Shown one piece after another: positions 16,601-23,881 of a DNA stretch of 64,000 nt (positions are counted from its first letter, which is position 1; each line of letters starts with the position of its first letter). A program made the translations under genes and the position numbers. The notes beneath the pieces were generated by a model. That model was not told where the DNA came from. It saw only the letters and a program-made list of their open reading frames with translations, and ran no database searches. This DNA comes from Psychrobacter proteolyticus (GTDB lineage: Bacteria > Pseudomonadota > Gammaproteobacteria > Pseudomonadales > Moraxellaceae), in contig NZ_QLKS01000002.1 of the NCBI RefSeq assembly GCF_003350005.1, positions 248,001 through 312,000 of the forward strand, in the 5' to 3' direction.

Positions 16601-16900
16601 TCAGGGGATAATAGTGTTACGCGTAAGATGATCAAGGCTAGCGTTGGTTTTGAGCCTGACGAAGTAGATAGCAGCATTGGTAAAGTTTGGCTTAACGATA
16701 CTCAGTATTTTACCAATGTGCCACGAGTCGCATGGGAATTCTATATCGGTGGTTATCAGCCCGCGCAAAAATGGCTAAAAGACCGCCGTGAGCGTACGCT
16801 AGACCATCATGATATTAAGCATTATCTGAATATCATCGCGTCACTTAGCCTAACAAATGAGCTGGTGCAACAGATTGATAATATCAACGTGGTGGGTTAA
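13664..16900 (+). CDS. Single-chain restriction-modification enzyme (type IIG / type ISP-like)
   Basis: Predicted to cut unmodified DNA and methylate its own site on adenine. The 1078 residues contain, in order: a PD-(D/E)xK-type nuclease (P60-D61, E75-A-K77); a helical linker; an N6-adenine methyltransferase with motif I DPATGTGTF (from D400) and catalytic N519-P-P-Y522; and a target-recognition region with a C-terminal end like the LlaBIII-type specificity domain (DYIYAVLHSPTYRETYKEFL). The helicase module of true type ISP enzymes (about 1500 aa) is absent, so type IIG-like is the better label. AGGGA lies 7 nt before the start. The 3' third, about 15.6-16.25 kb, is clearly more AT-rich, suggesting exchange of the recognition domain. 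Confidence 0.88.
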   Translation: MSDSNHHHISDYLNKVASRVKQGGASEHTFRTHLEVLINALVPDVVVTNEPKQATECGNPDYLVSKESIPIGFIEAKDVGKDLGSKLYIEQFDRYKAALDNLIITDYTVFEFYEYGELINTVRLAYITEADENYQNSLVGNEYCEENYSSFIEALKKFCGYKGQTIKSAQRLAIMMAGKARLLENILHQALTSDEDSDDNSDLRDQFNTFKNVLIHDLTPKAFADIYAQTLAYGMFAARLNDDTLDTFSRQEAAELIPKTNPFLRKLFSHVAGVDIDDRIKLTVDNLADVFRATDVAAILQNFGKTTQTQDPIIHFYETFLKKYDPELRKGAGVYYTPKPVVQFIVRAVDDILKSEFDLPEGIADTSKIEIDKETQTPDSRTKSGYKTVKELVHKVQIIDPATGTGTFLATIIHYIFHSKFENMGGMWSSYAEQDLLPRLHGFELLMASYAIAHLKLDMLLTETGYQPVKPKRLQVYLTNSLEEHNPDTGTIFAGWLSAEANEASAIKRDAPVMVVMGNPPYSGVSQNNGKWISNLIEEYKYIDGKHFNERKHWLNDDYVKFIRYGQRFVEKNGEGILAFINPHGFLDNPTFRGMRWNLLKTFDKIYTIDLHGNSNRHEVCPDGSIDENVFDIMQGVAITIFVKSGKKSDKELGEIYHYDLYGKRDTKYTFLEEHSLSEISFKSISYSKPNFFFNPKDEKGRYEYELYFKLDELFPQVSSGIVTMGDNFIIDEKEEKLINRISDFLNNEYTDVQLKNKYGLGKNYPKWINDNKAEISKIEKKATVISFRPFDNRFTVFDNKLLWRWRYEVMSQIINKDNLSLLVTKAHRDSSFAHSFITNKISEAIYLSSKSGSNAMNLPLYLYPEEGSSTRIPNLDPKIVADIAKAIGLRFTNEKEDTAGTFAPIDILDYIYAVLHSPTYRETYKEFLKIDFPRVPYPSDAVTFWQLVSLGGELRQIHLLESPKLATQIKALSLGYPISGDNSVTRKMIKASVGFEPDEVDSSIGKVWLNDTQYFTNVPRVAWEFYIGGYQPAQKWLKDRRERTLDHHDIKHYLNIIASLSLTNELVQQIDNINVVG

Positions 16901-17555
16901 ATCGGTCTAACGATAAAATTACGTTAAGATAAAGTAATCAGGGTTAAGCGTTTGCCTTTTTTTGTGGCTGGCAAGTATGATTGCACTACCAAACTGTCCG
17001 CCCTGACTGAATCCAGCACGTACAGCTGATGCAATTATGACTTGGCTATACTTCAATAACTACAAGGTGAGTTACTTGCGCGGTAAACTCATCAAAAACG
17101 CAAGGTAATCACAGTTAGAAATACGCGAAATGTGCGCTTTTATGAGTGTGAAAACGTGTGTTTGTGCGCATAAAAGCGCACATATTGTTCAGTTCAAATT
17201 ACATAGGGGATCATATTTCGCTCGTTCTCGCGCGCGCCTTGATACTTATTGAGCGAAGAAATATACCGTAATATGGACGTTACAGGGTTATACAGGCAAC
17301 ACGCACAAAAAATGCGCGATAAACGCTTAACTTTTAACGACATGGTGAGCGAAGTTAAATATATCGAGCGAAATTAAGCGTGACGTCAAGTAACAGCACA
17401 TCAGCGCAATAAGTTACAAATAATATATAAGTAAAATAGTCAGTATTCAACAACAGCTAAAACTAAAATCTATTGTTGGTATTATGGTTGGTATCGTCTA
17501 TTTTGAAAATATTAATAACTTTTATTATCAATTATTTATAAGTATAGTTTAGTTT
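16901..17555. other. Right non-coding arm of the element
   Basis: There is no supported ORF in 655 bp. It contains a 14-bp perfect inverted repeat TGTGCGCTTTTATG (17131-17144) / CATAAAAGCGCACA (17169-17182). It also has four copies of a GAGCGAA heptamer (inverted at 17217-17223; direct at 17251, 17347 and 17366), a GC-rich CGCGCGCG-like spot near 17229, and integrase arm-type sites near 17474. It probably acts in excision, replication or packaging control. Confidence 0.5.
17474..17495. promoter_or_regulatory. Right arm-type integrase sites
   Basis: Two direct TTGGTAT cores (17476-17482 and 17488-17494) with 12-bp spacing reproduce the pair at the left end (3065 and 3077). The first extends to the full TGTTGGTATTA. 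They lie about 60 bp inside the right repeat, as expected for integrase arm sites. Confidence 0.65.
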
Positions 17556-17667
17556 CCGCCATCTCCACCAAACACTGATAAAGGGCTGACCGTCATAGAC
17601 TGTTAGCCCTTTATTTTGGGCGTTTTTTGGGTTTTCACTACCTCGTAGGGGTATGGCGAACCATATA
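17556..17667. repeat. Right attachment repeat (attR-like), displaced ssrA 3' end
   Basis: This second copy of the 112-bp repeat contains CCGCCATCTCCACCA (the last 15 bases of tmRNA), the terminator hairpin and flank. There are four mismatches to 2948-3059: two near the spacer, one in the terminator stem and one near the end. It no longer belongs to a functional RNA gene. Confidence 0.92.
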
Positions 17668-17832
17668 AGATATAGTTAAGCCTCAAAGTTTATTTATCTT
17701 AGGATATAAAAAGTAAAAACACTCAAAATGTCGCAGTGAGCTATTCCCACAAAGATCAATTTGAGCTTATGTTAACTATCTAGTTAAAAATTAGTGTATT
17801 TTAATATCAAATTCACGTCTCTCTCGTAGTCC

Positions 17833-18300
17833 TTATATTTCTGATAATTTTTCAATAAACATCATAATTTGAGAAGCAGTCATTAGGTACGGTTTAAACT
17901 CATTCGTAGCTGAGTACTTCAGAACATATTCTTGATTCTGGTCGCTGATCGTTAAATATTTCATTGACCATGTATTCCAACGTCGCTCGTCTACCTCGCG
18001 ACACTCAATAATATCCAAATTGAAATGTCGTTTGTCGTTAATCAACTTGCTTAATAGGTCATTAATTACAGGTCTTGCGCCTTCAATAACTTGGATGAAA
18101 TAGTTTTCATTAATCACTAACGCTCCAGTAATACCTTTGCGTTCATTGTTCCTTTGCGCTTGTTCAAGAATGCGTGCTACTTCGACATTTGCATTTTCAG
18201 TGTTATAGCGGCTAACATAAGTTAAACGCAGAATTATATGTTCGCCTTGATGCATGTCTAAATTATTTTTCTCTCGAAGCTCGGTTGGATTTAGCTCCAT
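17833..18300 (-). CDS. BLUF-domain blue-light photoreceptor
   Basis: Short BLUF protein (155 aa) with no output domain, the BlsA/PixD type that signals by protein contact. The flavin-binding set is complete by position: Y28 (RLTYVSR), N52, Q70 (NYFIQVIEG), W111 and M113 (TWSMKY). The Y-to-Q spacing of 42 and Y-to-W spacing of 83 match the family. GGAG lies 6 nt before the ATG. The N-terminus is about 20 residues longer than in the shortest members. It is the first chromosomal gene right of the element, in its own unit. Partner and output are unknown; in Acinetobacter a BLUF protein controls motility and biofilm. Confidence 0.92.
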   Translation of the reverse strand: MELNPTELREKNNLDMHQGEHIILRLTYVSRYNTENANVEVARILEQAQRNNERKGITGALVINENYFIQVIEGARPVINDLLSKLINDKRHFNLDIIECREVDERRWNTWSMKYLTISDQNQEYVLKYSATNEFKPYLMTASQIMMFIEKLSEI

Positions 18301-18726
18301 ATTTTACTCCATCTAATAAAAGGTTATTTTGTTTGATTATTAAATATTACTACCAAAATTGGGATTTTTAATTATAACTACAAAAATGAGGAAATAATGG
18401 TAGTAGCTATTACTATTTAGGACACGCGTCAAATGTAGCAGGCGTGTAGATATGCTGTACTATATAGGAATTTATATGTGTACATGTTTCATAAGAGTAA
18501 ATTATCCCAACCAATGAAAATAAATAACTGTACGATTTAAAGCCATAAAACAGCATTTATGCGAGCACGAATAGTTCATGCCATGATAAGCCACTTATAA
18601 GGTGCTATTAATGGGAAATACAGATATAAAGGTCCGTTAATTAAATAAAAGCTAATATAGTTAAATCTTTTGAGTTGAATCACAGTTTTTTGTTGTCTAT
18701 AGGGAGCATAATATTAACTTGTCTTA
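18301..18726. other. Intergenic region between BLUF and acyl-CoA ligase genes
   Basis: This AT-rich, divergently flanked region must contain the BLUF promoter. No ORF longer than a dozen or so codons with a ribosome site is seen. The regulatory repeats next to the ligase gene are listed separately. Confidence 0.4.
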
Positions 18727-18796
18727 AAGAATAATTCTGATTATTCTTAGTTGAGGCTTATTCTTCGCATTAGACGATGCAGTAGCAAGAATAAGC
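18727..18796. promoter_or_regulatory. AAGAATAA half-site array upstream of the acyl-CoA ligase
   Basis: Four exact copies of AAGAATAA or its complement occur in 70 bp: forward at 18727-18734, reverse at 18741-18748, reverse at 18758-18765 and forward at 18787-18794. They form two inverted pairs; the second extends to 10-bp arms, GCTTATTCTT and AAGAATAAGC, separated by 21 bp. The array ends 30 bp before the ATG, a typical operator position. Confidence 0.6.
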
Positions 18797-18826
18797 GGAC
18801 TTTCAAATAACTACAGGGAATGTATT

Positions 18827-20455
18827 ATGTTAGGAAAAATGATGTATCAGCCATTGCTAATCAGTGGTCTGATCGAACACGCTGCCCGTTACCATGGCGA
18901 TACGGCAGTTTTGTCCAAAGAAGTCGACGGACAGATGACACATACCGACTGGCGTACTGTCTCAGATAACTCAAAACGATTGGCCAATGCGTTGGCTACA
19001 CTAGGACTTAAATCATCAGAACGCATAGCGACTTTGGCTTGGAATAATCGACGTCATTTAGAAGCTTGGTATGCGATTTCAGGCAGTGGTATGGTTTGCC
19101 ATACTATCAATCCACGTTTGTTCCCCGAGCAGCTTAGCTACATTATTAACGACGCTGATGATCGTGTACTATTTTTTGATACTACTTTCCTACCGCTAAT
19201 TATGGCAATCAAAGAGCATATCAAAGGTGTTGAACACTTCATTTGTTTAAGTGGTCGAGATGATAGTATCGTAGAAAAACTGCCTAATGTACTGTTCTTT
19301 GATGAGCTATTAGCAGAAAATTCTACTGACTTTGACTGGCCTCAATTCGATGAAGCGACAGCCAGCTCTTTATGCTACACATCAGGAACTACTGGTAACC
19401 CTAAAGGGATTTTATATACTCATCGCTCTTCTGTGCTACATGCAATGGCTTTATGCATGCCTGATGTCTCTGCTCTGTCTGCACAAGATGTTTTGTTACC
19501 CGTAGTGCCGATGTTCCATGTCAATGCGTGGGGCACACCTTACGCAGCTGCTTTGACTGGTTGCTCTCTCATACTTCCTGGTCCAAATCTCGATGGTGAT
19601 AGCTTAGTATCTCTCATCGATGATTGTCATGTCACGGTTGCTTTAGGCGTTCCAACGATTTGGCAAAGTCTATTGACCGCTGCCAAAGCCAGAGGTAGCA
19701 AGCTTGATAGTATGACCCGTACCATCGTGGGTGGAGCAGCTTGCCCACCATCGGTAATCAAAACCTTCAGAGAAGATTTTAATTGCGACGCAATACATGG
19801 ATGGGGTATGACAGAAACCAGTCCACTTGGCACGATGAATCAAATAAAAGCCAAGCATAAATCACTGAGTAAAGATGAGATTAACGAATTACGCAACTCT
19901 CAAGGTCGCCCACCTTATGGCGTTCAGCTACGCCTCATAGATACTGACGCGCCGCTACAGCGAGTCGAAGAAGATGGTATGTCTCAAGGTCGTCTACAGA
20001 TTAAAGGGCACTGGATCATCAATGATTATTACACAGAGAATCCTGATGCGATAACTGAAGATGGTTGGTTCGACACAGGTGATATTGCAACCATTGATGC
20101 CGATGGCTATATGAATATCCGAGATCGCTCAAAAGATTTGATTAAATCTGGTGGGGAGTGGATATCATCAGTAGAGCTAGAGAACATCGCAGTCGCACAT
20201 CCACAGATAAGAATGGCGGCCGCTATTGCTGCAAAGCATAAAAAATGGAGCGAACGTCCAGTACTGATTGTGGTTAAGGAGCCAGATTCAGAAATTGATG
20301 AGTCGCAAGTACTGAGCTTTTACGAAGGTAAAATCGCCAGCTGGCAAATACCAGATAAAGTCATATTTGTAGATAACATTGTGCTGAATGGTGCTGGAAA
20401 AATGGTGAAAAAAGATCTGCGTGATGACTATGGCAACGTATTGTTAGCTACTTAA
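18827..20455 (+). CDS. AMP-dependent medium/long-chain acyl-CoA ligase (AlkK-like)
   Basis: Activates fatty acids to acyl-CoA via acyl-AMP, feeding beta-oxidation. At 542 aa it has the length and N-terminal style of AlkK (MLGKMMYQPLLISGLIEHAA). AMP-binding motifs are visible: YTSGTTGNPKG (P-loop-like), GWGMTETSP, WFDTGDIATID and the C-terminal catalytic Lys region NGAGKMVKK. AGGGA lies upstream of the ATG. It is monocistronic, bounded by an operator-like repeat array upstream and a bidirectional terminator downstream. The substrate chain length is inferred only from the resemblance to AlkK. Confidence 0.9.
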   Translation: MLGKMMYQPLLISGLIEHAARYHGDTAVLSKEVDGQMTHTDWRTVSDNSKRLANALATLGLKSSERIATLAWNNRRHLEAWYAISGSGMVCHTINPRLFPEQLSYIINDADDRVLFFDTTFLPLIMAIKEHIKGVEHFICLSGRDDSIVEKLPNVLFFDELLAENSTDFDWPQFDEATASSLCYTSGTTGNPKGILYTHRSSVLHAMALCMPDVSALSAQDVLLPVVPMFHVNAWGTPYAAALTGCSLILPGPNLDGDSLVSLIDDCHVTVALGVPTIWQSLLTAAKARGSKLDSMTRTIVGGAACPPSVIKTFREDFNCDAIHGWGMTETSPLGTMNQIKAKHKSLSKDEINELRNSQGRPPYGVQLRLIDTDAPLQRVEEDGMSQGRLQIKGHWIINDYYTENPDAITEDGWFDTGDIATIDADGYMNIRDRSKDLIKSGGEWISSVELENIAVAHPQIRMAAAIAAKHKKWSERPVLIVVKEPDSEIDESQVLSFYEGKIASWQIPDKVIFVDNIVLNGAGKMVKKDLRDDYGNVLLAT

Positions 20456-20487
20456 TAATGTATTTTAAGAATCCTTAATAATGCTAT

Positions 20488-20531
20488 CCAAAAGCCTAGT
20501 ATCAAAATTATTTTTGATATTAGGCTTTTGG
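20488..20531. terminator. Bidirectional intrinsic terminator
   Basis: A 20-bp stem (20488-20507 with 20512-20531, one G-U pair, 4-nt loop) lies between the convergent acyl-CoA ligase and MgtC-like genes. Its right arm includes the last codons and stop of the minus-strand gene. Confidence 0.9.
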
Positions 20532-20948
20532 TTTAAAAGGCTTAGAAAACTGTAGGATTAAAAAACCAACTATGGATAATATAATGGCAATTTCGTAACG
20601 GCTATAGGCAACTGAAATACCAATCGCTGCTGTATTCCATAATCCCGCAGCGGTGGCAGTGCCTTTGGCACCATCCTCATTTTTAAAAATAGCTCCTCCA
20701 CCTATAAAACCCATACCAGTAATTATCCCATACATAATTCTAGCCTCAGCATCAGGCTCTGGGTATATATCCATGCCTACTAGCATAAAGGCACATGATG
20801 CAATGGTTACTAAAGGAAAGGTTCTGAGACCAGCGCCATTGTCCTCAAGCTCACGGTTAAGAGCAATTGGTAACGACAATATAAAGGCAATACCCAACTG
20901 CAAAGCATGGTATATAAAAATTTTTAGATTAATGTCAAAGTTAAACAT
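20520..20948 (-). CDS. MgtC/SapB-family membrane protein
   Basis: Small inner-membrane protein (142 aa) with about four transmembrane segments. Family hallmarks are ALNRELEDNGAGLRTFPLV, the Gly-rich GMGFIGGGAIFK and TAAGLWNTAAIG. MgtC relatives affect Mg2+ homeostasis or ATP synthase, but this form ends after the membrane domain and lacks the cytoplasmic C-terminal domain of Salmonella MgtC. The stop lies within a terminator hairpin. Specific function is not predictable. Confidence 0.9.
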   Translation of the reverse strand: MFNFDINLKIFIYHALQLGIAFILSLPIALNRELEDNGAGLRTFPLVTIASCAFMLVGMDIYPEPDAEARIMYGIITGMGFIGGGAIFKNEDGAKGTATAAGLWNTAAIGISVAYSRYEIAIILSIVGFLILQFSKPFKPKA

Positions 20949-21305
20949 AATGGCGGCTCAAAGAGTATTTAAAGTTATTCTCACGATAAAATATAGCGTA
21001 ACTAAAAACAAAAGTATAATTAATTTAGTAAAGATGAATTTAATATGTTTCAATAAATTCAATGTATTATTTAAAATAATCAATAAATAATGGTTATAAT
21101 TTAATGGTAATAGCGATAATTATAATAAACACTAACTTGCTAAAAATAATTAAACATAAGACATAATGTTGTTAAATTATTAATAATGCCATATAAACGA
21201 AAACACTCTATATACAGAAAATATCGGGTGAAATGTATTATATTATTTTTATCAGTCGGGTTTGGTTATGGCTGATACAAAGTCTCTAATAAAAGGATAG
21301 CTGTA
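20949..21305. other. AT-rich intergenic region
   Basis: Very AT-rich, divergently flanked, with promoters for the MgtC-like gene (minus) and the CsbD gene (plus). No other feature is supported. Confidence 0.4.
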
Positions 21306-21614
21306 ATGGATACTCCGAATACTAATGAGCAAAGCATGGACACACAATATAAAAACAACCAAAAAATGGAAGGTGAAAATATGAACAATCAAGACATTAA
21401 AAACAAAGATATAGATAATCAGACGCTAAAAGGTGAGTGGAATCAGCTCAAAGGGACAGTAAAGCAAAAGTGGGCTGAATTAACCGATGATGATCTTACC
21501 CATATCGAAGGTGATCGTGACAGACTGGTCGGCCGTGTCCAAGAGCGTTATGGCCATTCGAGAGAAGATGCAGAGCGTGATGTGGATAATTGGCGTCGCG
21601 AAAACCAATACTAA
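21306..21614 (+). CDS. CsbD-family general-stress protein
   Basis: Small hydrophilic protein (102 aa). The C-terminal ~60 residues are the CsbD domain (NQLKGTVKQKWAELTDDDL, IEGDRDRLVGRVQERYG). The N-terminal ~35 residues are a Met/Asn/Gln-rich extension. AAGGA before 21306 supports the long start; an internal ATG at 21381 also has a plausible site and would give a more standard CsbD length. CsbD proteins are induced by stress in many bacteria, but their biochemistry is unknown. Confidence 0.9.
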   Translation: MDTPNTNEQSMDTQYKNNQKMEGENMNNQDIKNKDIDNQTLKGEWNQLKGTVKQKWAELTDDDLTHIEGDRDRLVGRVQERYGHSREDAERDVDNWRRENQY

Positions 21615-21660
21615 ACACCGTATTAGTTGGCATTTAACTAGTGGCTAATGCCCAAGCCAC

Positions 21661-21700
21661 AAAGGGGTCATATACTGTGTATGTGGCCTCTTTTTATTTT
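21661..21700 (+). terminator. Intrinsic terminator of the CsbD gene
   Basis: A stem formed by AGGGGTCATATAC and GTATGTGGCCTCT (with G-U pairs) is followed by TTTTTATTTT. Confidence 0.85.
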
Positions 21701-21821
21701 TATCATGACAGAGTTTTAAGCAAAAAGAAGTTACGAGAAAAGAGATAAAAATACAGAGTGATTTCTATGTGACTGCTATTTTAGTTATGTGAGGATGTTT
21801 TAACTATGGGAGGAGAAGGCC

Positions 21822-22292
21822 ATGTCAGATAGCTGTGTGAAACTTTTAGCAGATAAAAATTTAACGGTCATGTTTATTGAAAGCGCGACCGCAGGCTATC
21901 TTGCCCATCGTTTTTCTGTCAGTCCTTATTCAGGCGATGTACTGATAGGCGGATTGGTATGTTATGACGCGGTGATAAAACAGAATGTATTGAACATATC
22001 GAGCCAGCTAATTGATGAATATACGCCTGAATCCTTGGAGGTTACTCAAGAGCTCGTCAAGCAATCTCAAGTAAAATTTGAGGCAGATTTGCATGTGGCA
22101 TGTACAGGGCTGTTAAAGCATGGAGGATCTGAGACTAAAGATAAACCAGTCGGAACGTTTTTTTATTGTATTGGCTATAAGGGCAAGGTGCACAGTTTCC
22201 GCAGCTTATGTAATGGACCATCCCAACAAAAATTGCGTAGCATCTATAGCCTAGTTTGTAAAAGTGTTATTGATGTGGTGAGTAATTATTAA
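21822..22292 (+). CDS. CinA C-terminal family protein (nicotinamide-nucleotide amidase-like)
   Basis: This 156-residue protein equals the stand-alone CinA C-terminal domain (PncC/YgaD type), which deamidates nicotinamide mononucleotide in NAD salvage. The catalytic-region motif reads FIESATAGYLAHRF; classical members have ESCTGG, so a Cys-Thr-Gly to Ala-Thr-Ala change is notable, although the Ser is retained. VACTG and the GTFFYCIGY strand also fit. A strong GGGAGGAG site precedes the ATG. It is convergent with the DUF421 gene, with a 3-bp gap. Enzyme activity should be treated as unproven. Confidence 0.82.
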   Translation: MSDSCVKLLADKNLTVMFIESATAGYLAHRFSVSPYSGDVLIGGLVCYDAVIKQNVLNISSQLIDEYTPESLEVTQELVKQSQVKFEADLHVACTGLLKHGGSETKDKPVGTFFYCIGYKGKVHSFRSLCNGPSQQKLRSIYSLVCKSVIDVVSNY

Positions 22293-22295
22293 GCG

Positions 22296-22979
22296 TTAGT
22301 TTACGATCTTATTATTGAGGGCTCTTGCCCAGCCTACAGTATTATGATGACAACGCTTACATGGACTGTTTAGGTCTGAGATACGATCAACGTAACCGCA
22401 GTGCATACAGGCATACCTATGCCCAAACTCTATAAATTGTGCTGGCTGAAACTCTTTAGGAAAAACTGGCAAACCGTATTGAGTCTCATCATCTGGAAAT
22501 AACAACACGCTAAATTCCCCATCGGTTTCTAGTAATCCCATGTGCACTTGCCCTAAGTGACGTATACCTTGTTTGCGCATTTCAGTAAAGAACTCATCAT
22601 GAGACATCCTGCCTTTTTTGACATCCTCCAACACCAATAAACCGTTTTCGACAATGTAAGTAGGTTTGCCTTCTAGTAGTAACTCAAAGGCTTTATGTTT
22701 GGAGGCAAGCCAAGTACATAATCTATAAAGCAACAGTACGATACTCATGATAAGTACCGCTTGGATTACGGGTAAGTCTTCAGTAAACATGGGGTCACCA
22801 GCGATAGAGCCGAGTGATAAGATAATGGTCAATTCAAAAATAGTCAGTTGCCGAACACCGCGCTTACCTGTAAATCTTAGGAATAAAATAACCAAACTGA
22901 ACATGATAACGGTACGTATGGCTATTTCTGCTGCAAAAGACCATGTCGTATCGTAAATAAAGATACTTAACCAGTTCAT
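22296..22979 (-). CDS. DUF421 (YetF-like) membrane protein with C-terminal zinc ribbon
   Basis: Membrane protein (227 aa) with about three N-terminal transmembrane segments followed by the conserved DUF421 cytoplasmic domain (RFTGKRGVRQLTIFEL, EGKPTYIVENG, MRKQGI). The last ~40 residues carry two CxxC pairs (CMHCG, CKRCH) spaced like a rubredoxin/zinc ribbon, which many YetF proteins lack. Function of the family is not established. It is monocistronic and convergent with the CinA-like gene. Confidence 0.88.
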   Translation of the reverse strand: MNWLSIFIYDTTWSFAAEIAIRTVIMFSLVILFLRFTGKRGVRQLTIFELTIILSLGSIAGDPMFTEDLPVIQAVLIMSIVLLLYRLCTWLASKHKAFELLLEGKPTYIVENGLLVLEDVKKGRMSHDEFFTEMRKQGIRHLGQVHMGLLETDGEFSVLLFPDDETQYGLPVFPKEFQPAQFIEFGHRYACMHCGYVDRISDLNSPCKRCHHNTVGWARALNNKIVN

Positions 22980-23386
22980 TTTATTCTCCTATTATTATTC
23001 TTTAACCGTTTGTAGTGGTAGTAATGAAAACTTCTAGCTCTATAGTTTAGAGTAAATATAAAGCAGCTACTTAAATTTTAATAAATATAATAAAATAGAG
23101 TAATGTGATTTATTAAAATAATATATAAATAAAGGGAGGAATATAGTTAATTTTTTATTATATGTACATAATTACCCATTGTTATTTTTAGTACTCGAGA
23201 GGGAAAAGTGATATAAAAAATTATCAGTTTTTTATAAAAATGAAGGTTGGTCATGGATGGTATATTAATAGAGAGTTTGTAACTATTATATTAAAATCTG
23301 ATTTTTAGATAAATATGTAAAAGAATATTTCTATTCATTATTAAGATTATTTTTATAAAACGCGCTGTCAGGACTAAATTCCGACT
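22980..23386. other. AT-rich intergenic region
   Basis: This 400-bp, strongly AT-rich segment lies upstream of the DUF421 gene and the adjacent pseudogene. No ORF or clear structure is seen. Confidence 0.4.
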
Positions 23387-23832
23387 ATGTTGATTACTAT
23401 ATTTTACTCGCCTACCCATTATTTGTTCACCATTTTATTAAGCATATGCGTCGTAATGTTATTAGCGCCATTATATACATGAAGATACTATCCTGCTGAA
23501 TCACTTACTAAAAGAATAATGATAGCCCTGTTGCTTATGCCAGTCTTTTTATATTTTTTAATTGATACATCTAGTACAAAAGGTATTCAACACGCTAATT
23601 TTGTACTTTTAAATGATGGGAGGCTTACAGACGATACTAGGTTAAGAATTGATGAGCACATTGAGGTTTCTGACAAATATATTTTGTAGCGGCTTTGGGA
23701 CTTAAAGGAATTGAGACAAAAAAAGAAAAAATCATCAAAGCAACGATTATAGAAGAGGGAAGTGATGAGACTTATAAGATGGTGTCTGTGCCCGAGAATA
23801 TAGATAAACCTAGTAAAGGTGACGTCTTTTAA
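23387..23832 (+). pseudogene. Decayed small membrane-protein gene
   Basis: Conceptual translation gives MLITIFYSPTHYLFTILLSI... with two hydrophobic segments and a soluble C-terminal part. An in-frame TGA at 23480-23482 (readable as a former CGA) interrupts the first part. A frame shift near 23676-23689, consistent with a 2-bp AT insertion, separates the second part (ending DKYIL) from VAALGLKGIETKKEKIIKAT to the TAA at 23830. The two frames together give about 148 codons. An opposite-strand ORF over the same bases is a shadow. The family is not recognised. Confidence 0.65.
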
Positions 23833-23881
23833 TCCCAATTTTTCATAGACTTGAGCTGTAACAGATTTAATATGATGCTTA

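Larger units (their letters stand above)
2948..17667. mobile_element. 14.6-kb integrative element in the 3' end of ssrA (P4-like satellite / defence island)
   Basis: Near-identical 112-bp direct repeats bound a segment that opens with a tyrosine integrase reading inward. It carries an AlpA-type regulator, a DUF3987 primase/helicase-type protein, an origin-like repeat cluster, a kinase cassette and a restriction-modification enzyme. No capsid, tail, lysis-cassette or conjugation genes are recognised. The 3' ends of tRNA and tmRNA genes are classical targets for P4-family integrases. Whether the element is a phage satellite, an integrative plasmid-like element or a degenerate prophage cannot be settled from sequence. 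The repeats, integrase and replication gene all look intact, so excision is plausible. Confidence 0.93.

Noticed and set aside
16940-17060. Possible protein fragment on the minus strand (GFSQGGQFGS-like)
   Set aside because: The open stretch is short, interrupted and resembles no family convincingly; treated as non-coding.
17556-17667. Second tmRNA gene
   Set aside because: Only the last 15 bases of tmRNA plus the terminator are repeated; it is the displaced att copy, not a gene.
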